From contig NC_091558.1 in the NCBI RefSeq assembly GCF_042767895.1, forward strand, positions 6,454,510 through 6,477,009: a stretch of 22,500 bases of DNA. Reading direction: 5' to 3'. Shown one piece after another: positions 1 through 11,535 of this stretch (positions within the stretch are counted from its first letter, which is position 1; each line of letters starts with the position of its first letter). Origin of the DNA: Penaeus vannamei (taxonomy: Eukaryota; Arthropoda; Malacostraca; Decapoda; Penaeidae). A program made the position numbers and the translations under genes. Below the pieces are notes generated by a model that saw only the letters and a list, made by a program, of their open reading frames with translations, was not told where the DNA came from and did not search any database.

Positions 1-330
1 ATTATTACTATTATTGGTATTATCATTATCATTATTGTTGTTATTATCGTTATCATTAGTAGTAGTAGTACCATCAAATCACATACTATCATTGTTATCA
101 CTATTATAATTTTTACTATTATTTCATTACCGTTATTTTTATCATAATAATAATTATCATCATTATCATTTATATTAGTAGTAGTATCACTATCATTGTC
201 AATATCATTTTTTATTATTATCATTTGTAGCAGCAGCACTATTATTTTTTCATTATCATTATTTCCATTATTATCATTACAATTATCATCATTATCAATG
301 TTATCATCATGATCATCACTAGTATCTTAA
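1..330. repeat. Degenerate ATT/ATC trinucleotide field
   Basis: The + strand is made of ATT, ATC, GTT and AGT triplets with frequent interruptions, including a short TAG run near 57-69. It looks like an old, decayed trinucleotide array. The + strand is T-rich here, the opposite of the A-rich trinucleotide fields later in the window. No gene-like reading frame was seen. Confidence 0.85.
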
Positions 331-443
331 TATATTTTCTATAAAGGTGTGATACTACTAGTCTCCACTGCCTTTTCATTAGTTACCCCTTTTTAGAAAG
401 GACTACAAAAAATATAACATAATTCATTACTATGATTTTTTTT

Positions 444-600
444 AAATTCCATTCGTTACAATGGTTATTCTTTTGCTGTGACATGCTGTCTGTTTATTTG
501 CTTCTAAATTAGCCCCTGTGTGAAAGGAATGGCCGGGGTTACCGTCCACTGGCAGCTTGCGGGATCGAACGCAGGTCAGCAAGACTACTAGACATGAACG
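444..600 (-). mobile_element. tRNA-derived SINE, copy 1 (5' end decayed)
   Basis: This block aligns base by base with a second copy at 17686-17841, although both flanks differ, so it is a dispersed element. Read on the minus strand, positions 571-561 give CGTTCGATCCC, which matches the RNA polymerase III B box (GGTTCGANNCC) at all but the first base. The A box is not recognisable here but is clear in copy 2. The 3' body includes GGTAACCCCGGCC and a conserved stretch over 463-530. It ends in a short inverted repeat, CCATT...AATGG, at 449-464 on the + strand, next to a T-rich run that reads as a poly-A-like tail on the minus strand. A tRNA-like head with an unrelated body is the usual SINE structure. 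Family name and mobilising LINE are unknown. The strand is inferred from the B-box orientation. Confidence 0.8.
561..571 (-). promoter_or_regulatory. Pol III B box of SINE copy 1
   Basis: The minus-strand sequence CGTTCGATCCC matches 10 of the 11 positions of the canonical internal B box that binds TFIIIC in tRNA genes and tRNA-derived SINEs. It lies in the region that copy 2 has lost. Because no A box is visible in this copy, it is probably not transcribed efficiently on its own. Confidence 0.6.
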
Positions 601-718
601 CAATTATTCAATTCGACCATTTCTCTGTTTTTAAAAAATCTGAATGACCCGCCTACAATATGGTCTATCCACCGCATATTGTCAGCTGTTATTAGACTAT
701 CCGGGAATACATTATCTA

Positions 719-880
719 TTTTTCTTCCGTCTCTCCTCCTCTCTACACCTCTCCCTCTCCCTTTCCCTCTCATTCTCTATTTCTCTATTTCTCTCTCACT
801 CTCTCCTCATTCTCTCATTCTCTCTCCCCCTCCCCTCCCGCTCTCCCTCTCCCTCTCTCTCACTCTCTTTCTTTCTTTCC
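719..880. repeat. CT-rich polypyrimidine tract
   Basis: The + strand is about 160 bases of imperfect CT, CCT and CTTT units with almost no purines. It is one of the few long tracts in this window with pyrimidines on the + strand. Overlapping serine/leucine/proline reading frames are by-products of the repeat. Confidence 0.85.
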
Positions 881-1050
881 AGGCTTGCAATTATTCCCTA
901 ATTATTCCCTCTTGCTTGATGCATGAAGATTCCCCTCCTCTTTAATTTTCACCGACGTTGTGCAACATTAACTGCCTTTGCTTAAGCTTGCCTGAACCCC
1001 CTTCCACTACCTGTTGACTTCCACTTAAAATCATCAACACTTTAATAAGG
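881..1050. other. Unique spacer
   Basis: This is ordinary-complexity sequence between a CT tract and an AAT/AAC field. I recognise no gene, RNA or repeat in it. Confidence 0.5.
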
Positions 1051-1591
1051 TTTCATGGTAATAACAACAAACACAACGATAACAAAAGCAATAACGTTAA
1101 CGGCAGTAATAATGACGAAAATAACAAGTACACAAAAATCATTATTATCAATATCAACAGAAACAACGATAATAATAATGATCATATAATTAATAATGAT
1201 GACAATAGTAATAAAAATAACAATAATGATAATAATGATAAGTTCATTATTGTCACTATTGCCAGTATTATTACTATGATTGTTATCATAATTATCATCA
1301 ATTTAATCATTATTGTTATATATATTATTACTAGTAGTAGTAATGGTATCAATGCAAAACTAATTAAAATTATGATAATAATAATCATAATAACAACATT
1401 GATAATGATGATAATGAATAATAATGATGATAATAATAATGAATAATGATAATAATAATAATAATAATAATGGTGATATTGATGAAAATAATAATAATAC
1501 AAATGATTATAATATTGATGATGATAATAATAATAGTAATAATAATGATAATAGTATTTTCAATAAATATAACAATAATGATAAAAATGAT

Positions 1592-1624
<33 letters not shown>

Positions 1625-1750
1625 AATAATAATGATGATGATGATAATAATAATAAAATCATAATAATAATGATAGCAATCATAATAATAATAATAAGTA
1701 GAATGATAATGATATTAGCATCAACAATAATAAAAGCAGCAGCATTAATG

Positions 1751-1802
<52 letters not shown>

Positions 1803-1860
1803 CAATGATAACGAAAAGAACAACCATAATAAAAACAACAAAAATAATAACAAAATGATA
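1051..1860. repeat. AAT/GAT/AAC trinucleotide field
   Basis: About 800 bp of A-rich trinucleotides on the + strand. Purer cores are (AAT)n at about 1449-1471, (AAC) of about 10 units at 1592-1622, and (AAT) of about 17 units at 1751-1800. Between them are GAT, AGT and TAT variants. Translations are poly-Asn, poly-Ile or poly-Met and are not genes. Confidence 0.9.
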
Positions 1861-1919
1861 GAAATATTCATTAATATAACGGGCAAAGAGTAAAAATAAA
1901 ATCCTCATTAATATACGAT

Positions 1920-2110
1920 TTTCATTACCATACCATTACCATACCGTTATCATATCTTTCAATAGCTGCATCATCACCATCGTCATCATCATAATCATCA
2001 ACTTTAACATTAGCAGTATCATTACCCATGACGTCATCACCATCACACAGTGACAACACCAAACCAACCATCACAAATATCAATAAACAATAACAAGCCT
2101 TAGAATAATC
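1920..2110. repeat. ATC/CATC-rich degenerate repeat
   Basis: Imperfect ATC, ACC and CATC units on the + strand, grading into unique sequence by about 2100. It contains one 10-bp palindrome listed separately. Confidence 0.6.
2028..2037. promoter_or_regulatory. CRE/ATF-like palindrome
   Basis: ATGACGTCAT is a perfect palindrome identical to a full-length CREB/ATF site. It sits inside an ATC-rich repeat, where GAT and ATC units raise the chance of such a motif arising randomly, so evidence for function is weak. Confidence 0.2.
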
Positions 2111-2690
2111 ACCGCCCACGCCGAGCTTTGCAACAATAAACGCCAAACAACAAAAGTAATGACAAACAAGAGCCCGTAATTACAACCCTAAACAAGTGAA
2201 GGTATTACAACACATTCTCCCTCCCGACAACAGCCGAAGAAAGGGGCCCATACCTTTTTACTCAGTATCGACCTCCTTCGCCGGTGCCGCCGCCGCTCCT
2301 CCCGCCCTCAGAGGATCGACCTCACGCCCTCCCTATGCCCATTCTATCCCTCCATCTTTACTGCAGATTTTTTTATTATTTTGTTTTTTTCTTTCTCCTT
2401 TCTTTTTAGGAGGGGGATAGGTAAGGGGCTTTGTTCTTTTGCTGTTCCTATATTTCTCTCATTTCTCTTTCTTGTCCGCTTTATTTTTTCTTTTTCATTT
2501 ACATGGATATTAACCAAATAATAATTATCACGTTTATAGGAAGACTGAATCCATAGAACACATTTTTATCTTCAACGGACCAAAATATGAATAATTTCAA
2601 TAAAACGTTTCAATCCAATATTTGCATTTGTATTTACACTAACCCTGAATAAATCCACACCGTGAAACAACACCCGTAAATAAATCACCC
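2110..2690. other. Unique AT-rich sequence, no gene seen
   Basis: Mixed-complexity sequence with a short CG-rich patch near 2280-2330 and T-rich runs at 2360-2500. Reading frames are short and lack recognisable domains. No RNA gene or transposon was recognised. Confidence 0.5.
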
Positions 2691-2812
2691 CACCCCTCCC
2701 CTACCCCGCTCCTACCATCCAAACCCCCTAACACCCCGCCGCATGTTTGCTCAAAAGCGCCCGTCCAACCCCCCACCCACCCCCCACCCACCCTTCGACC
2801 GCGGGCGTGGGC
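2691..2812. other. C-rich block with GGGCGTGG motif
   Basis: The + strand is strongly C-rich (runs of CCCCACCC) and ends in GGGCGTGGGCGTG at about 2802-2814. That element resembles Sp/KLF GC/CACCC-type sites and CCCACC repeats. It lies about 50 bp before the hairpin at 2861. No gene is visible nearby, so a promoter role is only a possibility. Confidence 0.3.
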
Positions 2813-2860
2813 GTGAACCATCAGTTTTGGGGTTCAAAAAGCCACCCGGGGTGTTTTTCC

Positions 2861-2892
2861 TCCCCGAGAAGGAATTTTTGCCTTTTCGGGGA
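2861..2892. other. Compact inverted repeat (stem-loop)
   Basis: TCCCCGAGAAGG (2861-2872) and CCTTTTCGGGGA (2881-2892) are complementary over 12 positions, separated by an 8-nt loop (AATTTTTG). The only non-Watson-Crick position is a G/T pair, which in RNA would be a tolerated wobble. The flanks are unique. I do not recognise it as a known RNA, and it is too short for a typical pre-miRNA. Confidence 0.6.
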
Positions 2893-3029
2893 CATAAACA
2901 AGGAATTTATGATGGGCCTGAGGAATACATAAGAACATAAGTGGATGTGACCTGCGATATATTGGGGCCATTTGGATCAGTTGGTGGCAAGGGTTGGTAA
3001 CGACGACAGGCCTGACATGTGGCTTCTGG

Positions 3030-3955
3030 GTGCGCGCGGGGGGAGGGGGAAGGAGGGGAGTAAAGGAGGTGGGGAGGAAGGAAGAAAAGGAGGGTAGAAT
3101 AAGAGGTGGCGAGGGGAGAAGAGGGGAGAAAAAGAGGTGGGGAGGAAGAAAGAAAAGGAGGGGAGAAAAAGGAGGTGGCGAGGGGGGAGGAAGAGAGAAA
3201 AGGGGTGGGGAGGAACGAAGAAAAAGATGGAAGAAAAGGGAGGTGGCGAGGGGGAGGAGGGGAAAAAAGGAAATGGGGAGGGGCAGAAAACGACGTGGGG
3301 AGGAGGGGAAAAACGAGGTGGGGAGGAGGGGGAGTAAAGGAGGTGGAGAGGAGGGGAGAAAAGGAAGTGGGGAGGAGGCGAGTAAAGGAGGTGGGGAAGA
3401 GGGGAGTAAAAGAGGGGGGAGGTAGGAAGAAAAGGAGGTAGCGAAGAGGGAGGAAGGGAGAAAATGAGGTGGGGAGGGGGGAGGAGATGGGGAAAGAGGG
3501 AAGAAAATGAGGCGAGGAGGAAAGGAGAGGAGAAAGGGCGGTGTAGAAGAGGGAAGATGAAGAGATTGAGAAAATTGGGGGAAAGGAAAAGGAAGGTAGA
3601 CCAGAAGAAATGGAGATGCAGAGGAGGAGGATAAAGGTGGGGAAATAGGGGAGAAAATGAGGTAGGGAAGGAGGGGAAAGACGGAGAAGAGAAAATGAGA
3701 CAAGGAGGAGGGGATTAAAGGAGGAAGGTAGTAGGAAAGAAAAGGACCAAGTGAAGATGGAAGAAGAGAAGTTGGGAAGGATGGGAGATAGGTAGAGAAG
3801 GAGAAGAAAATTGAAGGCAGAAGAAGAGGGAAAGGGCAAGGGAAAGACAAAAAGAGAAGAGGAGGAAGACGGCGAAGAAGGGAAGAGGGAGAGGGTGAAG
3901 GAACTAGGCTAGAAAAGAGCGAGGAAGGGGGGGGGTGAGGGAGGGAGGGGAGAAA
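3030..3955. repeat. Polypurine tract with 68-bp higher-order repeat
   Basis: Over 900 bp of the + strand are almost pure A/G, built from AGGTGGGGAGG and GAGAAAAG modules. At 3067-3272, AGGTGGGG blocks at 3067, 3135, 3203 and about 3272 alternate with AGGTGGCG blocks at 3104, 3173 and 3241. This gives a dimeric unit of 68-69 bp in three copies. From about 3272 to 3410 the spacing shortens to 22-25 bp, and after that the repeat decays. The complementary polypyrimidine strand reads as long Ser/Pro/Leu/Phe frames on the minus strand; these have no domain signature and are artefacts of composition. Mirror-like purine tracts of this length can form triplex (H-DNA) structures. Confidence 0.9.
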
Positions 3956-4640
3956 ATGTTGCCGTCTCCCACATATTATACATATTCAAGTAGTGCGACG
4001 AATCCCTCATGGCGGAAGGTGTTAAAAGATGAATCACAAGGAATTCTCTTTTCAAAAATAAACATTCCTTAAAGAAAATGATGATAATAAAATCTAGAGT
4101 CCCCAGGGAGTAAAAAAAGAAGGAAGAGGAAGGCGCGGAAAAAATACTGTTCCTGACAACCAGCATATTGTTTGTACGCTCGAGAAATTTTTGAAGTTGT
4201 GAAGAAATCTTTCAAATCATTCTTTTGGAGAGAAAGAATGTAGGCAAAAAGTATATATATATATAAAACAAAATGTGAAAAGAAATTATCATATTACATC
4301 CAGGAACCTGAATTGTTAAGGAAAATCTTCTAGAAAATATTAGAAAAAGAAAACAATTTGCAACGTTTTACTCCCCATTCATCAAAAATAAGTAAAAAAA
4401 GGAAGAAGAAAAACCCCGCATGCTCAAGACCTTTTATCCTACTACTCCAACTATCCAACCAACGCAACATTTTAGACTAACTGTCAGAAACAATTGAAGA
4501 CCACAATCTGTTTCCCAAGCGAGATATCAATAACCCAAGTTTTATAACGCAGAGGGTGAGAGCGACAGCCTCTTCGCCCGAGTCCCGCACATCTGCTACC
4601 CACAAAGTGCTTTCCAATTATGAATTGTGAGATGAAACGC
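3956..4640. other. Unique A-rich sequence, no gene seen
   Basis: A-rich, ordinary-complexity sequence with a short (TA) run at about 4251-4264. No open frame of convincing composition, RNA gene or transposon end was recognised. Confidence 0.5.
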
Positions 4641-5045
4641 CCGCCATAAAACTTGCATCACGTACCTATTGTCTCTGAAGATCTCGCTTCTCCTCCGGCG
4701 AAAAAGGCGGCATTATCTTTCATATTATGAGAATAATCTAATGCATTACCGAGGGAAAAAAGGCAAAGCCATGGGCGCCTTCGACAAGAAGTCATGAAGG
4801 AGGCAGGAGCGGCAGATGCGGCGCGAGGCAATGCATTAAGCGACGCCTTCACGCTATTCCCAAAATTTGGAGACGGCCGCAAGGACGCTCCTCGGGGGAC
4901 AAGACAACGCCCCAGAAAAAAAAGATGCAAAAACAATAACAAACACAAGGAAATGTGGGTGAAATAACTCAAACAGCCATTACCCTTCATCACATCCTAA
5001 CCAAGAATTACTGCGCCACTCTAGCCAAATGGAGGGATGCCGATG
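4641..5045. other. Unique block with two AATGCATTA motifs
   Basis: GC-richer unique sequence. TAATGCATTA (4739-4748) is a palindromic pair of homeodomain-core TAAT/ATTA half-sites. AATGCATTA recurs at 4830-4838, 91 bp away. A 111-codon frame on the minus strand (4993-4658) starts with a hydrophobic stretch but has no recognised domain and no codon evidence, so I do not call it a gene. A cis-regulatory block is possible but unproven. Confidence 0.3.
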
Positions 5046-5052
5046 TACGGGA

Positions 5053-5065
5053 GGGGGGGGGGGGG
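5053..5065 (+). repeat. Poly-G run
   Basis: Thirteen consecutive G on the + strand, followed by GGGGG, GGGG and GGG groups to about 5095. Such runs are prone to length errors in sequencing and can support G-quadruplex structures. Confidence 0.8.
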
Positions 5066-5099
5066 TGAGGGGGTACCGAGGGGAAGGGGAGGGAAGGTG

Positions 5100-5930
5100 A
5101 ATGGCACAGTGTGTGGGGTGTTGCTGGCCGAGGGCGCTTCAGAATGGGCGGAATTTAGGTTTATGTGGTTCCAGAAACGCCGTACAGGTCACGAGGAACA
5201 GGCCATAGGGTGTGTGGTGACCGCGAGGGTTGTGTGCACAGGGGCTCGAGATGTCCGTCGGCTAATGAGGATGACGACGTCCGTGGGATCTTAATTATCG
5301 GAATGACCTTAAATACCTCACACTTGTACTTCTTCGTTTTTCCTTTCCCATTTTCCTCCCCCTTGCTCCACAACAACAAGAATAAAGAATGTGAATACCT
5401 AGCAGAAACAAAAGAACACAATATGGATTCGATACAACCTGTTTACATCGCGAACAGAACCCCATAAAGAATCGGGTGATGAACACGCGACAGGCCGAAG
5501 TATGATAGGTATAGAATGGCTGGTAGAAATAATGGGGAGCATTATCATCTGTCAGGACACGCTTGGTCGCGGCATCGCGGGAGAGAAAGGAGGCTCCGCG
5601 AGAGAAATATGAACAGGTGTGAATTTTTGAGTTATGACCATGATTTGGATTTACTAGCGTCCTCAAGAGAAGTACTTCTTCTTGAAATAGGCATAATCAG
5701 GAAATATTTACAAGATGAGACAGCAGTAGATAGAAATTACTAAAGGGTACAAGAGGTACACAAATAACAACAGCAACTGCGATAAAAAACAAAGGCACAG
5801 GCTAGGTTGCAGTTTTACCCTATAGGACACGCCGAGGTAAGGGCCGCAGAGATTTATTGTTGTCATGGGAGTAAAGTAGTCGACGGGGAATTTATAAGGG
5901 CAGGTTAGAGGTGTCATAGTACCGTGAAAA
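5100..5930. other. Unique sequence, no gene supported
   Basis: About 830 bp of ordinary-complexity sequence. Overlapping frames of 75-123 codons exist on both strands (for example 5165-5467 + and 5666-5295 -). None shows a domain, a clear start context or consistent composition, and they contradict each other. No RNA gene or known repeat was recognised. Confidence 0.5.
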
Positions 5931-5934
5931 TGAA

Positions 5935-6226
<292 letters not shown>

Positions 6227-6580
6227 CGAACAGGAATCTATCCAGGCATTGTCTCGCGTGCAGTTCTGTCCGAGATCAATCGTCTTCAAGACCATTTTTG
6301 ATAGCGTGTGTTCGCGTGAACGGTCTTGGGGATCGCGTTGACAAAAGCAAATATATAAGAAAAAAAATAATAATAACAAAATAATAACAAAAAAAGGCCC
6401 AAAAACAGAACAAAAAAGTGGCCACGGGAAAGCCTAGCAGGATGTAAGACAAGGAAGCAAGTATTTCGAGCCAGAAAATAATTAAAAACTGAAAACGGAA
6501 GGCCCAGGTGGTACGGCCAATCCCATGTCCGTTCCGATTAATGGCTCTTCATCAAAAACTCCCTCCATTAAACGTCGAGC
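6227..6580. other. Unique sequence, no gene seen
   Basis: Ordinary-complexity, A-rich sequence between two purine arrays. I recognise nothing functional in it. Confidence 0.5.
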
Positions 6581-8066
<1,486 letters not shown>

Positions 8067-8092
8067 CAGACACGCACAGACACAGCCAGAAA

Positions 8093-8095
<3 letters not shown>

Positions 8096-8156
<61 letters not shown>
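8096..8156. repeat. (CA)n microsatellite, about 30 units
   Basis: A CA run on the + strand, preceded by ACAGACACGCACAGACAC variants at 8067-8095. The sequence passes GA, then GATA, then CAGA, then CA. Confidence 0.97.
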
Positions 8157-8158
<2 letters not shown>

Positions 8159-8798
8159 GTATGCTAGGGGTGATGAAAAAAAGCGAAAGACAAAAGAAAG
8201 GCCAAACTTCGGAGGAAAAATCGAAGGAGAGGGGAAAGAGAAATTAAAACAGGGATATAGCTGGATGAACGCAGAGGGAGAGAGGAAGAGGAAGTGACTT
8301 TGAGAAAGAAAGAGGGGAAGGAATGAAGGACAAAGTGCAAATAAAAAAAAATAAAAGATGGTGGAAAAGAAACGCACGGTGAAGTAGAAAAGATAAATAA
8401 ATAAATAAAAATGTTCAAAGGAAAGGAATAACATCTGAACTAGCACATGGGTACGGATATTAAAACCGTTAGGTGAAGCAAAGAAAAAGAAATAAAAAAA
8501 ATGAAAATTAATAATACGTGAGAAGAGAGAAAGAGATAACAAAGACTTCTGCAAGATTCACTAATTCCCTCTTCGCACTCTGAGCGAAGAAGAAATAAAA
8601 ATGACAAAGATGAGGCAGGAAACAGAGCGGAAACGGAAAAGGTACAGAGAAAGGGGAGAATAAACTAAGAAGGGTGGAAAGAAGACAGGAAACGAGGAAT
8701 GCAGAGGGGAAAAGACGTGGAGAAAGGGAAGGTATATTCAGGAATGAAAAGATAAGGATGAACAAATTTATAAACAGCCAAGTCAATGATCGCAATGC
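8157..8798. other. Purine-rich low-complexity spacer, no gene
   Basis: A/G-rich + strand with GAAAGAG and AAATAAA motifs but ordinary interruptions. A 327-codon minus-strand frame that covers part of it has repeat-derived composition and no domain. Nothing else was recognised. Confidence 0.5.
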
Positions 8799-8922
8799 AG
8801 GCACGCACACACACACGCACGCACGCACAGACACACACACGCACGCACGCACAGACACAGACACACACACACGCACGCACGCACGCACGCACATACACAG
8901 ACACACATACACACACACATTC
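8799..8922. repeat. CACA/CACG compound microsatellite
   Basis: CA repeats interspersed with CACG tetramers (for example 8813-8828, 8839-8852, 8871-8892) and CAGACA variants. Alternating purine-pyrimidine CA/CG steps favour Z-DNA. Confidence 0.9.
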
Positions 8923-9002
8923 ATAAGGACATTCATAATTTGATGATGATAATTTAGGGTTTTGTGTGACAAACTGTTGTGACTTCAGTCAGATTATGCC
9001 TG

Positions 9003-9025
9003 CCTGTTTAGTATGTGTATGTGTG

Positions 9026-9117
<92 letters not shown>

Positions 9118-9140
9118 TACATATATATACATATATATAC

Positions 9141-9203
<63 letters not shown>

Positions 9204-9297
9204 TATATACACATATATATAATTCTTTTTATACATACACACACACACATACATAATACACACACAAACACACACACACACATATACATGCATATAC

Positions 9298-9352
<55 letters not shown>

Positions 9353-9441
9353 GTATTCATATATACATACAGTATATATGTATATGTGTGTGTGCGTGCG
9401 TGTGTGTGCGTCTGTGCGTGCGTGCGTGCGTGCGTGTGTAC

Positions 9442-9485
<44 letters not shown>

Positions 9486-9760
9486 ATAGACAGATATATG
9501 TATGTATGTATTATAAATATATGCATTTGTAAGTGCATGTGTATGTGCATGCGTGTGTATGTGTGCATGCGTATGTATGTGTGTGTATGCGTGTGCGTGT
9601 ATGTGTGTATGTATGTATGTATGTATGTATGTATGTATGTATGTATGTATGTATGTATGTATGTATGTATGTATGTATGTATGTATGTGTATGTATGTAT
9701 GCAGGTAGGTAGGTATTATGCATGTACATGCATGTATGTATATCTATCTATTTGTGTGTG
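9003..9760. repeat. Compound AT/CA/GT/ATGT microsatellite, about 760 bp
   Basis: The order on the + strand is (AT) of about 41 units at 9029-9110, ACATATAT octamers at 9111-9150, (AT) to 9196, a (CA)-rich part at 9236-9282, (TA) at 9304-9348, a GT/GCGT-rich part at 9384-9445, (TG) at 9446-9484, and a tetramer (ATGT) array of about 20 units at 9607-9687. The CA part and the later GT part are inverted relative to each other around the (TA) core, so a long imperfect hairpin is possible. Protein frames here are artefacts. Confidence 0.95.
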
Positions 9761-10200
9761 GGGGTGCAATTAGCACAGACAGTATTCCATATGAAACAAA
9801 GATATAGTTTACACTCTGTTAAAATGTCCCTGAGCATAAATATAAACCCTGTTTTCTCGGGCAACTATCAAAATACTTACGTTTTTCTTTTCTTTTTTTA
9901 TCATTTTTTTCCCCATCAAGTCATTAATAATCTGCTTAACTCTAGCCTGACACTTTAACCGAGAGATTCTAATTGTGTTCGAAGTGAATACAAAAAATAT
10001 TTTCCCGCCTCAAGTTTCTATCCTAATGATTATTCATAACTCTCCCCTCTCTGCTGGAATCCTTTTAATGTTAAAGGATCATGTACATTTCCTGGCATTT
10101 AAGCCTTCTTCAAAAAAAAGAAAGAAAGAAAAAAAGATTGTTTGCTCCCATTACAGGTAGGGATTCCATGTGCTATAACGGCAATGGAGGAATAGTGACA
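9761..10200. other. Unique AT-rich sequence, no gene seen
   Basis: Ordinary-complexity sequence with a short T-rich stretch (9885-9912) and a short AAAG/GAAA run (10110-10136). I found no gene or RNA. Confidence 0.5.
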
Positions 10201-10214
10201 ATGCCTGGGAAAGA

Positions 10215-10712
<498 letters not shown>

Positions 10713-10766
10713 AAATAAAGACAGCGAAAAGGAAAAAAAGGAAAGAGAAAAAAAGGCCTAGGATCA

Positions 10767-10806
10767 CCCCCCCCCCCCCAGACACACACACACACGCACA
10801 GACACA
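10767..10806. repeat. Poly-C run followed by CA repeats
   Basis: Thirteen C (10767-10779), then AGACACACA-type repeats to about 10806. It is a mononucleotide run likely to vary in length. Confidence 0.8.
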
Positions 10807-10834
10807 CCTCGCAGACAGGCGAAATAAAAGTCAA

Positions 10835-11140
10835 ACCGGCGCCCACCTTGCCGCAGCCCCGCGATTACGGTCCCGCCCCCGCCCGCGCCGCGAGAATGGA
10901 TCCCCGCCACAATAGCCCGACCGCCGCGCCGCAGTCCCCGGGGATGGCATTACTCATTGAGAAAGCTAATGGCAGCCGATACCGACCCGAAACCGACATT
11001 AAGGAAACACACATCTTGGGGAGGGAGGGAAAAAAAAGAGAGAGAAAAAAAACTCACATCTCCGCGATCATTAGCGAGCGACGCGCACTAACCCCTTTGT
11101 GCGGGGAAAATATTCGCGCGATTTACAGTAAGGAAGGGGA
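10835..11140. other. CpG-rich unique block
   Basis: Between 10835 and about 10945 the sequence is very GC-rich and CpG-dense (CCCGCGATTACGG, CCCGCGCCGCGAG and similar), unlike the AT- and repeat-rich surroundings. CpG density stays above background to about 11130. No frame has a recognisable domain. The 112-codon + frame at 10848-11186 runs into repeats. It could be a conserved non-coding or promoter-proximal element; that is inference only. Confidence 0.35.
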
Positions 11141-11269
11141 AAAAAAAAGGTGGCGATTTCTCTTTTTTTTATTAGTATTATTCTAAAAAAACAAGGAGGG
11201 AAGCAAATACATCGATCAATTAATCAAACGTCGATATCCGCTTCCGTTCCTGAACCCCATATGCTCTTG

Positions 11270-11362
11270 ACTCTACGCCCTCTCCATCTCTCCCCCCCTT
11301 CCCTCCCTCCCCTACCTACCCCCTTCCCTCCCTCCCCCACCTCCCCCCTACCCCCCCCCCCA
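11270..11362. repeat. CCT-rich pyrimidine tract
   Basis: About 90 bases of CCCTCC, CTACC and C-runs on the + strand, ending in a C run near 11348-11360. Confidence 0.7.
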
Positions 11363-11535
11363 CGCCGAAGAATCGCCCGAACGACACCGTGAACCGAATT
11401 AAACGATGCGTATTAATGAGGTTTTGTCTTAAAGCGATGTTTACGATCTTGGCTTCATACGAGATAATAGGACTCCGGGGAAATCTCGAGATATACGAAA
11501 TCGTGAAGGCAAGGTATAGATTGACGCCGGGACTC
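11363..11535. other. Unique spacer
   Basis: Ordinary-complexity sequence with several CpGs between a C-rich tract and a purine tract. I recognise no feature. Confidence 0.45.

Noticed and set aside
2834..3850. 338- and 310-codon minus-strand frames across the polypurine tract
   Set aside because: Two frames over the same region have similar low-complexity composition dictated by CCTCC/TTCTT repeats. The short unique C-terminal parts have no recognised domain.
4658..4993. 111-codon minus-strand frame with a hydrophobic N-terminal stretch resembling a signal peptide
   Set aside because: No family similarity is recognised, the remainder is uneven in composition, and no neighbouring exon or signal supports it.
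9003..9773. Tyr/Ile, Thr/His and Cys/Val reading frames of up to 252 codons in the AT/CA/GT arrays
   Set aside because: They are direct translations of TA, CA and TG dinucleotide repeats.
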